Source: an uncultured Lachnospiraceae bacterium
GTDB lineage: Bacteria; Bacillota; Clostridia; Lachnospirales; Lachnospiraceae
Direction of reading: 5' to 3'
Length of the DNA: 64,000 bases
NCBI GenBank assembly: GCA_910584205.1
Contig: CAJUAA010000002.1
Location: 62,001 to 126,000 of the forward strand
Below the pieces are notes generated by a model. The model saw only the letters and a program-made list of their open reading frames with translations. It was not told where the DNA came from and did not search any database. A program made the position numbers and the translations under genes. Shown piece by piece: positions 32,359-41,510 of the stretch. The number at the start of each line of letters is the position of its first letter. The first letter of the stretch is position 1.

Positions 32359-33767
32359 TGAAGAAAAGAAAAGGATATCCGGTATATCCGCTGACTGCTG
32401 CACAGAAGTTCCACTTTTTTTACCAGAATTTCTGTCCGAAAAAGGAAGTGCTCAATGTGGGTACCAGCCTGACCATCGAGGCGGAGCTTGATTGGGAGGT
32501 GCTGAAAGCCTCCATCTGCAAGGCATACGAGCGGTGCGAGTGCCTGCGTGTCCGTTTCGCGGCGGACAAGGAGGGAACCTGGTACCAGTATGTGGTGAAC
32601 ACAGAGGAAGGCCGTCCGGATGTGGAGTTTATGGATTTTACCGCCGGCACCATGGAAGAGGCGGAGAAAATCATGACGGAGTGGACGGCAGTGCCTTTCA
32701 AGCCCCAGGATTCTCCCATGAGCCGGATTGTCATGATCAAGATGCCGGACGGTTTCCAGGGCGTGTATCTGCTGGTGGATCACCGGATTATGGACGCCCA
32801 GTCGCTGATCTGTTTCCTGCGGGACGTGATCGAACTGTACTGCAATACCATGTATGAGGGAGTAGACTATCCGAAGGATATGGCGTCCTATATCGAGCAG
32901 CTGCAGAAGGATCTGGCCTATGAGGCGGGAAGCAAAGCGAAGGAACGGGACGAGGCGTATTTCCAGAATCTTATCGACAGCATGCCGGAACCGATTTATA
33001 ATGGGGTTGACGGTACCAGGGCGCTGGAGGAAGAGCGGGAGCGAAGCGGCGATCCCAATGCCAGAGCGGCCATTAACGTATCGGATTCCGTGGATTCCGC
33101 GCTGGATATCTTCCATCTGGAAGAGGAGCCGACGAAGCGTCTGATGGATTTCTGCGAGAAATATCATGTGTCGCTGGTATGCCTGCTGCTCATGGGACTC
33201 AGGACCTATTTCCAGAAGATGAACGGAAACGACGACGTGTCCATCAACACGGCCATTGCCAGAAGAGCGACTTTGAAAGAGAAGAAATCCGGCGGTACCA
33301 GGATCCATTCCTTCCCGTTCCGGACCATTATTTCAGAGGATAAGACATTCCTTCAGGGGATTCATGAGATCCGCGATCTGCAGAATGAATATTTCCGGCA
33401 TGCGAATTTTGATCCGGTGGCGTATTTTGCATACAGAGGACGGAAATATCCCCATCCGAACGGACAGACGTATGAGCCCATGGCGCTGACCTATCAGCCG
33501 ATGACCTTGAAGGAGAAGGGCTTGGAGAAGCTTGGAGATATCAAGTATAAGACGAAGTGGTATCCCAACGGAGCAACCACTCAGGCCATGTATCTGACGG
33601 TTATGCACCGGCCGGATGACAACGGACTGGACTTCAACTTTGAACATCAGGTTAAGGCGGTATCCAGAGAGAAGCTGGAATACCTGTACTATTACCTGTG
33701 TAAGATTATGTTCAAGGGCGTGGAAAATCCGAACCTGAGCGTGGGGGATATTATCAAACTGGTTTAG
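32355..33767 (+). CDS. Condensation-domain-like acyltransferase
   Basis: About 470 residues with the CoA-dependent acyltransferase/NRPS condensation fold. The active-site motif HHxxxDG appears as VDHRIMDAQSL near residue 142, keeping the second His and the Asp but with D in place of the first His and A for the final Gly. YPLTAAQKFHFFYQNF is the N-terminal condensation opening. No adenylation domain is attached; a separate carrier protein and ligase follow, so it probably moves an acyl group from the carrier onto an amine or alcohol. Acceptor unknown. Confidence 0.78.
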   Translation: MMKKRKGYPVYPLTAAQKFHFFYQNFCPKKEVLNVGTSLTIEAELDWEVLKASICKAYERCECLRVRFAADKEGTWYQYVVNTEEGRPDVEFMDFTAGTMEEAEKIMTEWTAVPFKPQDSPMSRIVMIKMPDGFQGVYLLVDHRIMDAQSLICFLRDVIELYCNTMYEGVDYPKDMASYIEQLQKDLAYEAGSKAKERDEAYFQNLIDSMPEPIYNGVDGTRALEEERERSGDPNARAAINVSDSVDSALDIFHLEEEPTKRLMDFCEKYHVSLVCLLLMGLRTYFQKMNGNDDVSINTAIARRATLKEKKSGGTRIHSFPFRTIISEDKTFLQGIHEIRDLQNEYFRHANFDPVAYFAYRGRKYPHPNGQTYEPMALTYQPMTLKEKGLEKLGDIKYKTKWYPNGATTQAMYLTVMHRPDDNGLDFNFEHQVKAVSREKLEYLYYYLCKIMFKGVENPNLSVGDIIKLV

Positions 33768-33865
33768 TGCGGCAGATCCGTTTCCGGTGTCGGAAGCCCC
33801 GGAATTTCCGGACATGGAATACGGAACGCGGGAAATTTTCATGATAGTTTAAGAGGAGAAGAAAA

Positions 33866-34096
33866 ATGCTTGAGAAATTAGCGGAAATCATTTGTAATTA
33901 TGTGGAAGTGGAGCCGGGGGATGTGCATCCGGAATCCCGTTTTATGGAGGACCTGGGATTTACCTCCTTTGACTTTATGAGCATGCTCGGCGAACTGGAA
34001 GACGAGTTCGATGTGGAGATCGATCAGCAGGAAGCGTCGGAGATCCGTACGGTGCAGGAGGCTGTGGACTATCTGGAAAAGCTGTCAGCAGAATAG
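33866..34096 (+). CDS. Acyl carrier protein
   Basis: 76 residues, acidic, four-helix carrier. The phosphopantetheine Ser is in EDLGFTSFDFMSMLGELED (motif LGxxSxD). It differs from fatty-acid ACPs, which use DSLD, and sits in an operon with a ligase and a condensation-like enzyme, so it is probably dedicated to that pathway. AGGAGAAG precedes the ATG. The 33768-33865 gap before it shows no clear promoter. Confidence 0.9.
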   Translation: MLEKLAEIICNYVEVEPGDVHPESRFMEDLGFTSFDFMSMLGELEDEFDVEIDQQEASEIRTVQEAVDYLEKLSAE

Positions 34097-34109
34097 ATGA
34101 GGTGAAGAG

Positions 34110-35618
34110 ATGACGATAAGTACGATTCGTGAGATACTGGTACAGGCGGAACAGAACTACGGCACGGAGGATGCCATCCGCTATAAGATCGGAAAGGATG
34201 CCATCGAGGCAAAGTCCTATACGGACCTGAAACGGGACAGCGAAAGCTTTTCCAGAGTGCTGGAGGCGCTGAGCGTACAGAGCGGTCATGTGGCGCTGAC
34301 CGGTATGACGTCCTATCCCTGGCTGGTGACGTATCTGGGAACCGTGAACAGCGGGAACGTGTGCGTACCCCTGGATGTGTCCCTTCCGCTGGAAGAGATG
34401 TGTGAGCTCATCGACCGGTCGGACGCCGCCGTGCTGGTGGTGGACGAGATCCGCAAAGATGTGATGCTGGCGGCGAAGGCAAAATGCCCGAAGCTGAAAT
34501 CCGTCATTTCCATGCAGAAGACGGCAAAAGACGGGGAGGCGCTGTCTTTTGGGCAGCTTCTGAAAACCCATGAAGGGGCGTGTTCGTATGAGCCGAAGCC
34601 GGAGGATCTGGCGACCATCATGTTTACCTCGGGAACGACCGGAAAGAGCAAGGGCGTCATGCTGACCCACCGGAATCTGGCGGAGAACGCCACCTGCCTG
34701 GATATGAAATTTCCGGAGCGGACGGTGCTTTTGTCCGTGCTGCCCGTCCATCACGCGTACTGCCTCAGCATGGACATCCTGAAAGGGCTGTCCCTTGGCA
34801 GCATCATCTGCATCAACGATTCTCTGATCCGCATGGCGAAGAACATCAAGCTCTTCAGGCCCAATGTGATCCTGATGGTGCCGCTGATGATCGAGACTAT
34901 GGCGAAGAAGCTTCAGGAAGCGGCAGCGCTGCCGCCGGAAATCGTGAAGCGGGAGGTGTTCGGAGAGCAGTTCCATACGATCTGCAGCGGAGGCGCGTAT
35001 ATGCCGCCCGCCATGCTGGACCTGTTTGGGAAATACGGAATTACGATTCTGCAGGGATACGGCATGACCGAGTGTGCGCCGGTCATCAGCACCACCGTAA
35101 GCTGGAACATCCGCAAAGGCTCCGTGGGACAGCTTATGCCCAACTGCGAGGCGAAGGTCGTAGATGAGGAGCTGTGGGTCCGGGGCAGCAGCGTCATGCA
35201 GGGATACTACCAGATGCCGAAGGAGACGGAAGAGACGCTGGTGGACGGATGGCTCCGGACCGGCGACCTGGGCTATGTGGACGAAGAGGGATTTGTCTAT
35301 CTGACCGGAAGAAAAAAGAACCTGATCATCACGAAAAACGGCGAGAATGTCTCTCCGGAGGAGCTGGAGAACCGTCTGTCCGAGGCTCCGATTATTCAGG
35401 AAGTGCTGGTTCGCGAAAGCGAGGGCGTCATCGAGGCGGAGATCTTCCCGGATGCGGAGTATGTGGAGAAAAAAGGCGTGCAGGATGTACGCGCCGCGCT
35501 GCAGGAGCTTATCGACGACTGGAACAAAAACGCTCCGGCCTATAAGAAGATCTATCGTCTGAAGGTGCGGGAGACCGAGTTTCCCAAGACGCCGTCGAAG
35601 AAGATTAAGAGATATTAA
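34110..35618 (+). CDS. Adenylate-forming acyl ligase (loads the carrier protein)
   Basis: About 502 residues of the ANL superfamily. A3 core is MFTSGTTGKSKGVMLTHRNL; A5 is LQGYGMTECAPVIS; A7/A8 are WLRTGDLGYVDEEGFVYLTG and RKKNLIITKNGENVSPEELE; the C-terminal lysine region TPSKKIKRY is the A10 motif. It should activate a fatty or aromatic acid as an adenylate and pass it to the carrier protein 13 bases upstream (or to CoA). Last gene of the operon. The acid cannot be read from the sequence by eye. Confidence 0.85.
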   Translation: MTISTIREILVQAEQNYGTEDAIRYKIGKDAIEAKSYTDLKRDSESFSRVLEALSVQSGHVALTGMTSYPWLVTYLGTVNSGNVCVPLDVSLPLEEMCELIDRSDAAVLVVDEIRKDVMLAAKAKCPKLKSVISMQKTAKDGEALSFGQLLKTHEGACSYEPKPEDLATIMFTSGTTGKSKGVMLTHRNLAENATCLDMKFPERTVLLSVLPVHHAYCLSMDILKGLSLGSIICINDSLIRMAKNIKLFRPNVILMVPLMIETMAKKLQEAAALPPEIVKREVFGEQFHTICSGGAYMPPAMLDLFGKYGITILQGYGMTECAPVISTTVSWNIRKGSVGQLMPNCEAKVVDEELWVRGSSVMQGYYQMPKETEETLVDGWLRTGDLGYVDEEGFVYLTGRKKNLIITKNGENVSPEELENRLSEAPIIQEVLVRESEGVIEAEIFPDAEYVEKKGVQDVRAALQELIDDWNKNAPAYKKIYRLKVRETEFPKTPSKKIKRY

Positions 35619-35650
35619 GCGTTTTTCCGAACGTTTGACAGGAAACAGAT

Positions 35651-36661
35651 TTATAAAACCACCGGAAAAGAAATCCGTATCTCGAAGCCTTCTCCCCACC
35701 GGGAGCGGGCTTCCAGCGTCAGGTTCAGTTCTCTGGCCATTTCGTCTGCGAGATACAGGCCCATTCCGGTGGCTTTTTTTCTCCCTTCACCGGAATCGCC
35801 GGTAAATCCCTTTTCAAAGATCCATGGAAGGTCGCAGCTTCGCACGCCGATGCCGTTGTCCCGGATACAGAGGAGGAAGCGGTCGTCCTGCCGGAGAGAG
35901 AAAATGTGCAGTTCCGGTTCCCGGCTGCAGTATTTGACGGAGTTGCTGATGATCTGTCCCAGAAGGAAGCGCAGCCCTCTCCGGTCCGAATAGGCCATGT
36001 GATCGGACAGCTCGAGCCGGACCCGGAACTGCTTTTCCTGAAGCAGCGGACGGTAATCGTCCAGTACCTCGTCCAGACAGGCGCGGACCGATAGATGTTC
36101 AAACAGGTAATCCTTCCGAACCCCCTTCAGCCGTGCGTAGAACAGCATCTGATCCACGGATTCCTGCAGGCGGTTCCGGATATGGTCCAGTTTAAAACTC
36201 AGATCGTCGGACAGTTCATCCCGGCGGTTGTCCAGAAGCAGAGTCAGCAGAGAAAGCGGGGTCTTTGCTTCATGCGCCCACGCCTCCACATATTCTTCCT
36301 GGTCGCCGATCTGCGTCTGAAGACGGGCATAGTCGTCCTGCATGCCGCGCAGAATCCTGCCCAGCAGCCGGATCGACGCACGGTGCGACGGGCTGACGGT
36401 GTGAAGCAGGGTTTCTTCGCTGCACAGATCCGGATTGTGAAGAAAATCGGAGAACGCCTGCGTTCTTTTCTGCTCCCGGCGGATCAGCACCATGCATACG
36501 GCGGAGAAAAACAGGAGTGTGGCCAGCAGGATCACGGAAGCAAGGGAGTAAAATGCCTGTACATCCGCGATCCACAGAAGCAGCGCTGCAAATGCATCGG
36601 CTCCAAGCAGCAGAAGCAGCCACGGCACATACTGCAGGAGCGTGTTGGGCCATTGTTTCAT
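35651..36661 (-). CDS. BceS-like intramembrane-sensing histidine kinase
   Basis: About 336 residues. Two N-terminal membrane segments (LLQYVPWLLLLLGADAFAAL and the VILLATLLFFSAVCMVLI region) with almost no external loop, as in peptide-antibiotic sensors that read their transporter. H-box AWAHEAKTPLSLL holds the phospho-His; N-box NSVKYCSREP; G1 DNGIGVRSCDLPWIFE; G2 GMGLYLADEMAREL. Its start overlaps the upstream regulator gene (ATGA). Partner of the response regulator and ABC transporter of this cluster. Confidence 0.88.
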   Translation of the reverse strand: MKQWPNTLLQYVPWLLLLLGADAFAALLLWIADVQAFYSLASVILLATLLFFSAVCMVLIRREQKRTQAFSDFLHNPDLCSEETLLHTVSPSHRASIRLLGRILRGMQDDYARLQTQIGDQEEYVEAWAHEAKTPLSLLTLLLDNRRDELSDDLSFKLDHIRNRLQESVDQMLFYARLKGVRKDYLFEHLSVRACLDEVLDDYRPLLQEKQFRVRLELSDHMAYSDRRGLRFLLGQIISNSVKYCSREPELHIFSLRQDDRFLLCIRDNGIGVRSCDLPWIFEKGFTGDSGEGRKKATGMGLYLADEMARELNLTLEARSRWGEGFEIRISFPVVL

Positions 36662-37338
36662 AAGGAGCCTCCTTCCGGCAGAAGCCGGTAGCCGATTCCG
36701 CGGACCGGGACGATCTGCTGCGGCATTCCGAGTTTTGCCATGTTCTTTTTCAATCGGGTCAGATTGACCTGAAGGGCGTTTTCGTCAATAAACTCCGTAG
36801 TTTCCCAGAGGGCGAGGCAGAGCGCGTCCCTGGAGACGGTTTCGCCGCCGTGATTGACGAATACTTCCAGAAGCTTTCCCTGATTTTTGGGAAGGACTAC
36901 GGAGCGGTTATGGATGTACAGGGTGTAGGTCTGCCGGTCCAGCAGGAACCCGGGGCCTTCCAGCAGATTGGGCCGGCCCTCGTAGCGTTTCAGTACATTG
37001 GCCACCCGGGCGAGCAGACGTTCCTTCCGGCATGGTTTTGTCAGGTATTCGTCCGCCCCAAGCTCCAGAGCGTGCAGTTCGTCCCGCATCTGGTCCCGGG
37101 AGGTGAGCACAAGCACAGGGATGGCGCTTTTCTGCTTGATCTCCCGGCAGATCGGAAATCCGCCCGTCTGGGGCAGGTTCAGATCCAGCAGGACCAGGTC
37201 GGGAGAGAGCGCAAGAAGCTGATCGGCCGCCTGATGAAATTCCGTGATTTCCAGAACGCGGTAACCGGCCTTTTGCAGAATGTCGGATAATTCTTCCCGC
37301 ATAAAAATCTCATCTTCTACAACGGCAATCTGTTTCAT
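36658..37338 (-). CDS. OmpR-family response regulator (BceR-like)
   Basis: About 226 residues. Receiver domain with acidic pocket VVEDEIFMREEL, phospho-Asp in LVLLDLNLPQTGG and Lys in YLTKPC; winged-helix C-terminal domain with ENALQVNLTRLKKNMAKLG and a final GIGYRLL. Expected to turn on the ABC genes upstream when the kinase is triggered. Follows the permease gene by 44 bases on the same strand. Confidence 0.9.
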   Translation of the reverse strand: MKQIAVVEDEIFMREELSDILQKAGYRVLEITEFHQAADQLLALSPDLVLLDLNLPQTGGFPICREIKQKSAIPVLVLTSRDQMRDELHALELGADEYLTKPCRKERLLARVANVLKRYEGRPNLLEGPGFLLDRQTYTLYIHNRSVVLPKNQGKLLEVFVNHGGETVSRDALCLALWETTEFIDENALQVNLTRLKKNMAKLGMPQQIVPVRGIGYRLLPEGGSL

Positions 37339-37382
37339 ACAGTTCTCCTTCCCTTTTTACAATGGAAATGGTCAGCCGGGGG

Positions 37383-39449
37383 CTATTCTTCCCGCATCGG
37401 TACCATTAGCGTCAGCAGATAACGGTCGCTGGCGCGTTTCACTGCCATGATATAGATCGATTCTATCACAGAAAGCACCAGAATCATAGCGGCAGAGATC
37501 AGCAGCATTTCAGAACGGCCGTTTCTGGCGGAGGAGGGCAGAATCCCGGTCAGCAGAGACCAGACCCCGAACAGGCTGCTACATACGGCGACAACGGCGG
37601 GAATGCCGAAATACCAGTGGATCTGTTTCCCGGCGGACCTGCACAGTGTCTCATATGCGGCTCCGAGTCGAACTAATGTTCTGTATCGACGGCCGGATTT
37701 CTGCTGTCCCATGAGAAACTGTACGCCGATGACCGTATTGGCGATGAGCAGAAAGATGACCGCCAGATAAAGGGTGATGTAGCTGGCAGCTACCATGTAG
37801 AAGAGCTGCCGCCCCATATTCTGCAGATAGCTTTCATAAGACAGGCCGGTCCGGTCGAACTTATCGTTCAGATCTGAGATGACCGCCAGAAGGCCGGCCT
37901 GTGCTTCTGTTTCCTCTGCAAGGACGCCGTTGAGATAGATGCTGCAGGTTCCCTGGGTATAATATTCGAATCTGTCATCCGGCAGGATCAGTGCAAAGGA
38001 CAGGGTGATGGAGCGGTCTGCGACCAGATTGACTGTCTGGATGGTTCTGGTCAGACGGATCGTCTCCTGGTCCAGCACCGCTTCCGGTTCGGATTCCAGA
38101 ATACGGTCAAGCAGTTCGATCTGTCCATGAGCCGTAAAGTCGCGGCCCATGTAAACGGCGGCTTCGCCCTGCTCCAGCGAAAGTTCCGGCATACCGGCAG
38201 CGGACAGAAGCCGGTTGTAGCTGTCGAGGGAGATCAGATACGGGTAAGTTGCATAACCGAGATTGTTGAGCAGTACTTCCGTATCGGCGGAAGGGGGCAT
38301 ATTCCGCAGTGCGGACATGACCGGCTCCATCTGAAACGCATGCTCATAATCCTCTGTTGTACGGATATGGCCGATTCTCATCTCGAACAGATCCGAGAAC
38401 GGCGCGTCCAGACCGTAAGCGGTCAGCGTCTGCCGGACCGTCTCCGCGTCCTTTTCGCTGTCCATGCCGGTAAACGTATAAGCCAGGACATAAGGCTCCG
38501 ACTGTCCGTAATATCGGAAGATGGACACGCCGGCTCCGAAACAGCACAGGGCGGCAAGGATCAGCAGAGAACAGACGGCAAGGGTATTCGAGCGGCGGAT
38601 CACCGTCTCCTGAATCTGACGCATGTGGAAGACATGGAGCCTGCGGTCTTTTCTTCTTCCGGACTTTAGGACAAGTTCCATGGGAAAACGTAGTCCCCGG
38701 AAGAAAAGAAAGGTTCCCAGAAGTCCGAAGGCGACGGTCGTTCCCATGGTTCGGACGCCGGACCAGGCCGTTCCGCTAATCGCCAGCCCATAGGCGGCGG
38801 CCAGGCAGAGAACGCCGGCCAGGATGGCGGCTGCATGAAGAGGGGAAGCCGTCTGCTTTTCGGCGTCCTCCGGGGCGTCAGCCAGAAGGGAGTCGATCTC
38901 CTGACGGCTGATCCTGCCGCTGAGTATGAGGAAAGCGGCCAGCCGGATCAAAAGAAACCCGGCTGCTGTCCACAGTACCGCTTTCCAGGAAAGGGTCGTC
39001 TGATGCCCGATGATTCCGATGCCGGTCAGTCTGACCGTGACCAGGCTGACCAACTCTGATAACAGGACGGCGGCAGGCAGCCCGACGGCCAGAGAGAGGA
39101 GGCTGCTGCCCAGTTCCTCCAGAAGGAGCATGGCAAACAGCCTGCCGCGGCGCATGCCCAGCATCAGGCAGACGCCGAATTCATGCCTGCGCCGTTCCAG
39201 CTGGTATCTGCCGGCATAATAGATGAGGAAGAACAGGAGGAACAGGGTTACGCCATATAAGATGGGGATCATGGACAGCAACCGGTCTATGGCGTAGGAT
39301 TCCATCCGGTTCAGAAAAAGCATGACATCCTGCTGCGGCAGTGACAGAATCATGTAGAACGCCAGGACCGAGATCAGAAGAGAACTGAAAAACAGTCCGT
39401 TTTCCTTCCGGCTCCGGCGGCTGTTCAAAGAGACCAGTTTAAAGAACAT
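37383..39449 (-). CDS. BceB-like ABC permease
   Basis: About 688 residues with the ten-helix BceB/VraG plan: a first membrane segment in FFSSLLISVLAFYMILSL, a FtsX-like bundle, a large outer domain (about residues 300-530) between helices VII and VIII, and two C-terminal helices. Such permeases with their ATPase free lipid II or undecaprenyl-pyrophosphate from bacitracin- or lantibiotic-type peptides. The start at 39449 has GGGAGG 11 bases upstream; ATG 39482 lacks one. It overlaps the ATPase gene by about 11 bases. Confidence 0.85.
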   Translation of the reverse strand: MFFKLVSLNSRRSRKENGLFFSSLLISVLAFYMILSLPQQDVMLFLNRMESYAIDRLLSMIPILYGVTLFLLFFLIYYAGRYQLERRRHEFGVCLMLGMRRGRLFAMLLLEELGSSLLSLAVGLPAAVLLSELVSLVTVRLTGIGIIGHQTTLSWKAVLWTAAGFLLIRLAAFLILSGRISRQEIDSLLADAPEDAEKQTASPLHAAAILAGVLCLAAAYGLAISGTAWSGVRTMGTTVAFGLLGTFLFFRGLRFPMELVLKSGRRKDRRLHVFHMRQIQETVIRRSNTLAVCSLLILAALCCFGAGVSIFRYYGQSEPYVLAYTFTGMDSEKDAETVRQTLTAYGLDAPFSDLFEMRIGHIRTTEDYEHAFQMEPVMSALRNMPPSADTEVLLNNLGYATYPYLISLDSYNRLLSAAGMPELSLEQGEAAVYMGRDFTAHGQIELLDRILESEPEAVLDQETIRLTRTIQTVNLVADRSITLSFALILPDDRFEYYTQGTCSIYLNGVLAEETEAQAGLLAVISDLNDKFDRTGLSYESYLQNMGRQLFYMVAASYITLYLAVIFLLIANTVIGVQFLMGQQKSGRRYRTLVRLGAAYETLCRSAGKQIHWYFGIPAVVAVCSSLFGVWSLLTGILPSSARNGRSEMLLISAAMILVLSVIESIYIMAVKRASDRYLLTLMVPMREE

Positions 39450-40218
39450 TTGCACTGCCACCTCCCAACTGCGCCATGACATTTAAAATCCGGGAATAGA
39501 ACTCCTGTCTGGACTCCTCCGGAATGCATCTGCGGAGTTCATGGAAAATCACGCCGTCCTGAATGAAAAGAATTCGCCTGCAGTAGCTGGCGGCGCCGGA
39601 ATCGTGGGTTACCATCAAAATGGCGGCGTTTTCCTTCTGGTTCAGGCAGGAGAGCTTTTCCATCAGTGCTTTGGCGTTTCCGGAATCCAGAGCGCCGGTC
39701 GGTTCATCCGCAAGGATGAGTCCCGGGTTCAGGATCAGCGCCCGGGCGGCTGCGATCCGCTGTTTCTGGCCGCCGGACATCTGGGCGGGGAATTTTGGCA
39801 GAACATCGGTCACTCCCAGATAAGACGCCAGATGTTCCAGACGCTTCCGGCTTTCCCTCTCCGGTACTCCGTGCAGAGACGGCGGGAGCAGAATGTTTTC
39901 CCGTCCGGTCAGATTATCCAGCAGTTCAAAATTCTGAAACAGGTATCCAATCTCCTTTCCCCGATAGTCGGCCAGCTCTGCTCCTTTCAGCGTCTGGATC
40001 TGCCTGCCGTTCATGGTGATGCTGCCGCTGTCCGGCCTGGTCACGGTGGCGATACAGTTCAGCAGGGTGGATTTGCCGGAGCCGCTGCTCCCCATGATGC
40101 CCAGAAATTCTCCGGGCATGACCTGAAACGAGATGCCGTCCAGGGCTTTCGTCTGATTTTTCGATCTGCCGTAATATTTCTTTAAAGATTCAATCTTTAG
40201 AACAGGTTCCATTTTCAT
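39439..40218 (-). CDS. BceA-like ABC ATPase
   Basis: About 259 residues of the MacB/LolD type. Walker A GIMGSSGSGKSTLLNCIATV; signature QMSGGQKQRIAAARAL; Walker B GLILADEPTGALDSGNAKAL; switch His VTHDSGAAS. ATG 40218 or 40212 (AGGAGG four or ten bases ahead) are both possible. Pairs with the permease below. Confidence 0.88.
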   Translation of the reverse strand: MKMEPVLKIESLKKYYGRSKNQTKALDGISFQVMPGEFLGIMGSSGSGKSTLLNCIATVTRPDSGSITMNGRQIQTLKGAELADYRGKEIGYLFQNFELLDNLTGRENILLPPSLHGVPERESRKRLEHLASYLGVTDVLPKFPAQMSGGQKQRIAAARALILNPGLILADEPTGALDSGNAKALMEKLSCLNQKENAAILMVTHDSGAASYCRRILFIQDGVIFHELRRCIPEESRQEFYSRILNVMAQLGGGSANVL

Positions 40219-40316
40219 TTTACCTCCTTTGCTTCTGGAACTATCATAGCATAAGGAAAGAAAGAAGAACACTTACAGCCGCTGAAAGGAAAATGGAAAA
40301 AGAATTGTAAAAACCC

Positions 40317-40347
40317 TTGACCTTATACCAGGTATATCCTTTATAGT
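40317..40347 (+). promoter_or_regulatory. MerR-type promoter with 19-base spacer and dyad
   Basis: -35 TTGACC (40317-40322), spacer 19, -10 TATAGT (40342-40347). TATACC-A-GGTATA (40324-40336) is a perfect dyad inside the spacer, the usual MerR site, where the activator bends overlong spacers. Confidence 0.8.
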
Positions 40348-40377
40348 GGGGTTATCAGAAGCCGGGAGGTGCGCAGG

Positions 40378-41205
40378 ATGAACATTCAGGAACTGGAAAA
40401 AAGAACTGGTATCACAAAACAGAACATACGTTTCTATGAGAAAAAGGGGCTGCTCCATCCAAAGCGGAACGATTCGAACAACTATCGGGAATATACGGAA
40501 GAAGACGAAAAGACCCTGAAGACGATCCGGATGCTTCGGAAGCTGGACGTCTCCATCGAAGAGATCCGGGAAATACTGGAGGAGAGAATTTCTCTGGAAG
40601 AACAGATGAGGAGACATCTGGAACAACTGGAGAAGCGTCAGAAAGAACTGAAGGCAGGAATCAGTATCTGCAGAAAACTGGTCCATACCGAACTGTCTGC
40701 TCTGGATACGGAAGCTGTTCTCGAAGAAATGGAAAAAATGGAAGCACAGGGGGGAAGATTTATGATGATAGTGGACGATTACAAAAAACTGGCGAAGGCA
40801 GAGAGAAAAAGGAAGTTCTCTTTCGTTCCGAACAATATGGCGCTGACGCCCGCGGAATTTTCCGAGGCGCTGTTCGAATATGCACGTGAAAACAACCTGG
40901 ATCTTGTGATTACAAAAGAAAGCATGTATCCAATATTTGAGATCGACGGGGTGGAATATACCGCTGTGCGCAGGTTTGGCCGTTTTGGCGCATGTATCCG
41001 GTGTACGATGACCCATCCGGAGGAGCTGGAGGAAGAACTGAAGGGCGTACCGGAAGGAAGAAGAAAATGGTTCCGTATATGCGGGGCCTGCCTGATACCT
41101 GCAGCGTTGTTTTTATATTTTATTGCAGTCAGCGGCAGCGTCACGCTCGGGCTGCTCATGGGAGTATGCCTGATTCCGCTGTTTGCGTGGAATTTTCTCC
41201 GGTAG
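40378..41205 (+). CDS. MerR-family regulator with C-terminal membrane segments
   Basis: About 275 residues. Helix-turn-helix NIQELEKRTGITKQNIRFYE and KKGLLHPKRNDSNNYREYTE is diagnostic; a coiled coil follows (RRHLEQLEKRQKELKAGISI). The C-terminal part is not a standard effector domain; it has two likely membrane segments (CGACLIPAALFLYFIAVSGS and LGLLMGVCLIPLFAWNFL). It is preceded by its own MerR-type promoter and is divergent from the ABC transporter, so it may regulate one or both. Start at 40378 follows GGGAGG. Confidence 0.8.
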   Translation: MNIQELEKRTGITKQNIRFYEKKGLLHPKRNDSNNYREYTEEDEKTLKTIRMLRKLDVSIEEIREILEERISLEEQMRRHLEQLEKRQKELKAGISICRKLVHTELSALDTEAVLEEMEKMEAQGGRFMMIVDDYKKLAKAERKRKFSFVPNNMALTPAEFSEALFEYARENNLDLVITKESMYPIFEIDGVEYTAVRRFGRFGACIRCTMTHPEELEEELKGVPEGRRKWFRICGACLIPAALFLYFIAVSGSVTLGLLMGVCLIPLFAWNFLR

Positions 41206-41246
41206 ACAGGCGAAGAAACCGAACCACAACCGCACGCATGGGATGG

Positions 41247-41288
41247 AAAGCCCGGAAAACAGCGGAAAGCCTGTTTTTCCGGGCTTTT
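41247..41288 (+). terminator. Terminator after merR
   Basis: AAAGCCCGGAAAACAG pairs with CTGTTTTTCCGGGCTTTT. Ends the MerR unit before the Wood-Ljungdahl locus. Confidence 0.85.
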
Positions 41289-41347
41289 CTGCCGCACAAA
41301 AATGACCGGTGTCACTGGTAAAAATTTTTTACAAAAAAATATATATT

Positions 41348-41381
41348 TTCACTGGAAAATATGGTGAATCTGTATTATACT
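41348..41381 (+). promoter_or_regulatory. Probable promoter region of the metV-rnfC2 operon
   Basis: TTCAC-N11-GTGAA (41348-41368) is an inverted repeat next to TATTATACT (41373-41381). No good -35 is seen. The 41289-41510 gap is AT-rich and holds CACTGG twice; it may be the regulatory leader. Confidence 0.35.
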
Positions 41382-41510
41382 GAAAGCGGTGTTAAATACA
41401 AAGCTGACTTATTTGCCGGTTGTTGTTTTTTCTTCAAAGTGCAGAGGATGAAAAAAGGACAAAAACGAATGAGTATCGGTTTTGCAAATAAAGATAAGGA
41501 AGGTGAGCAA

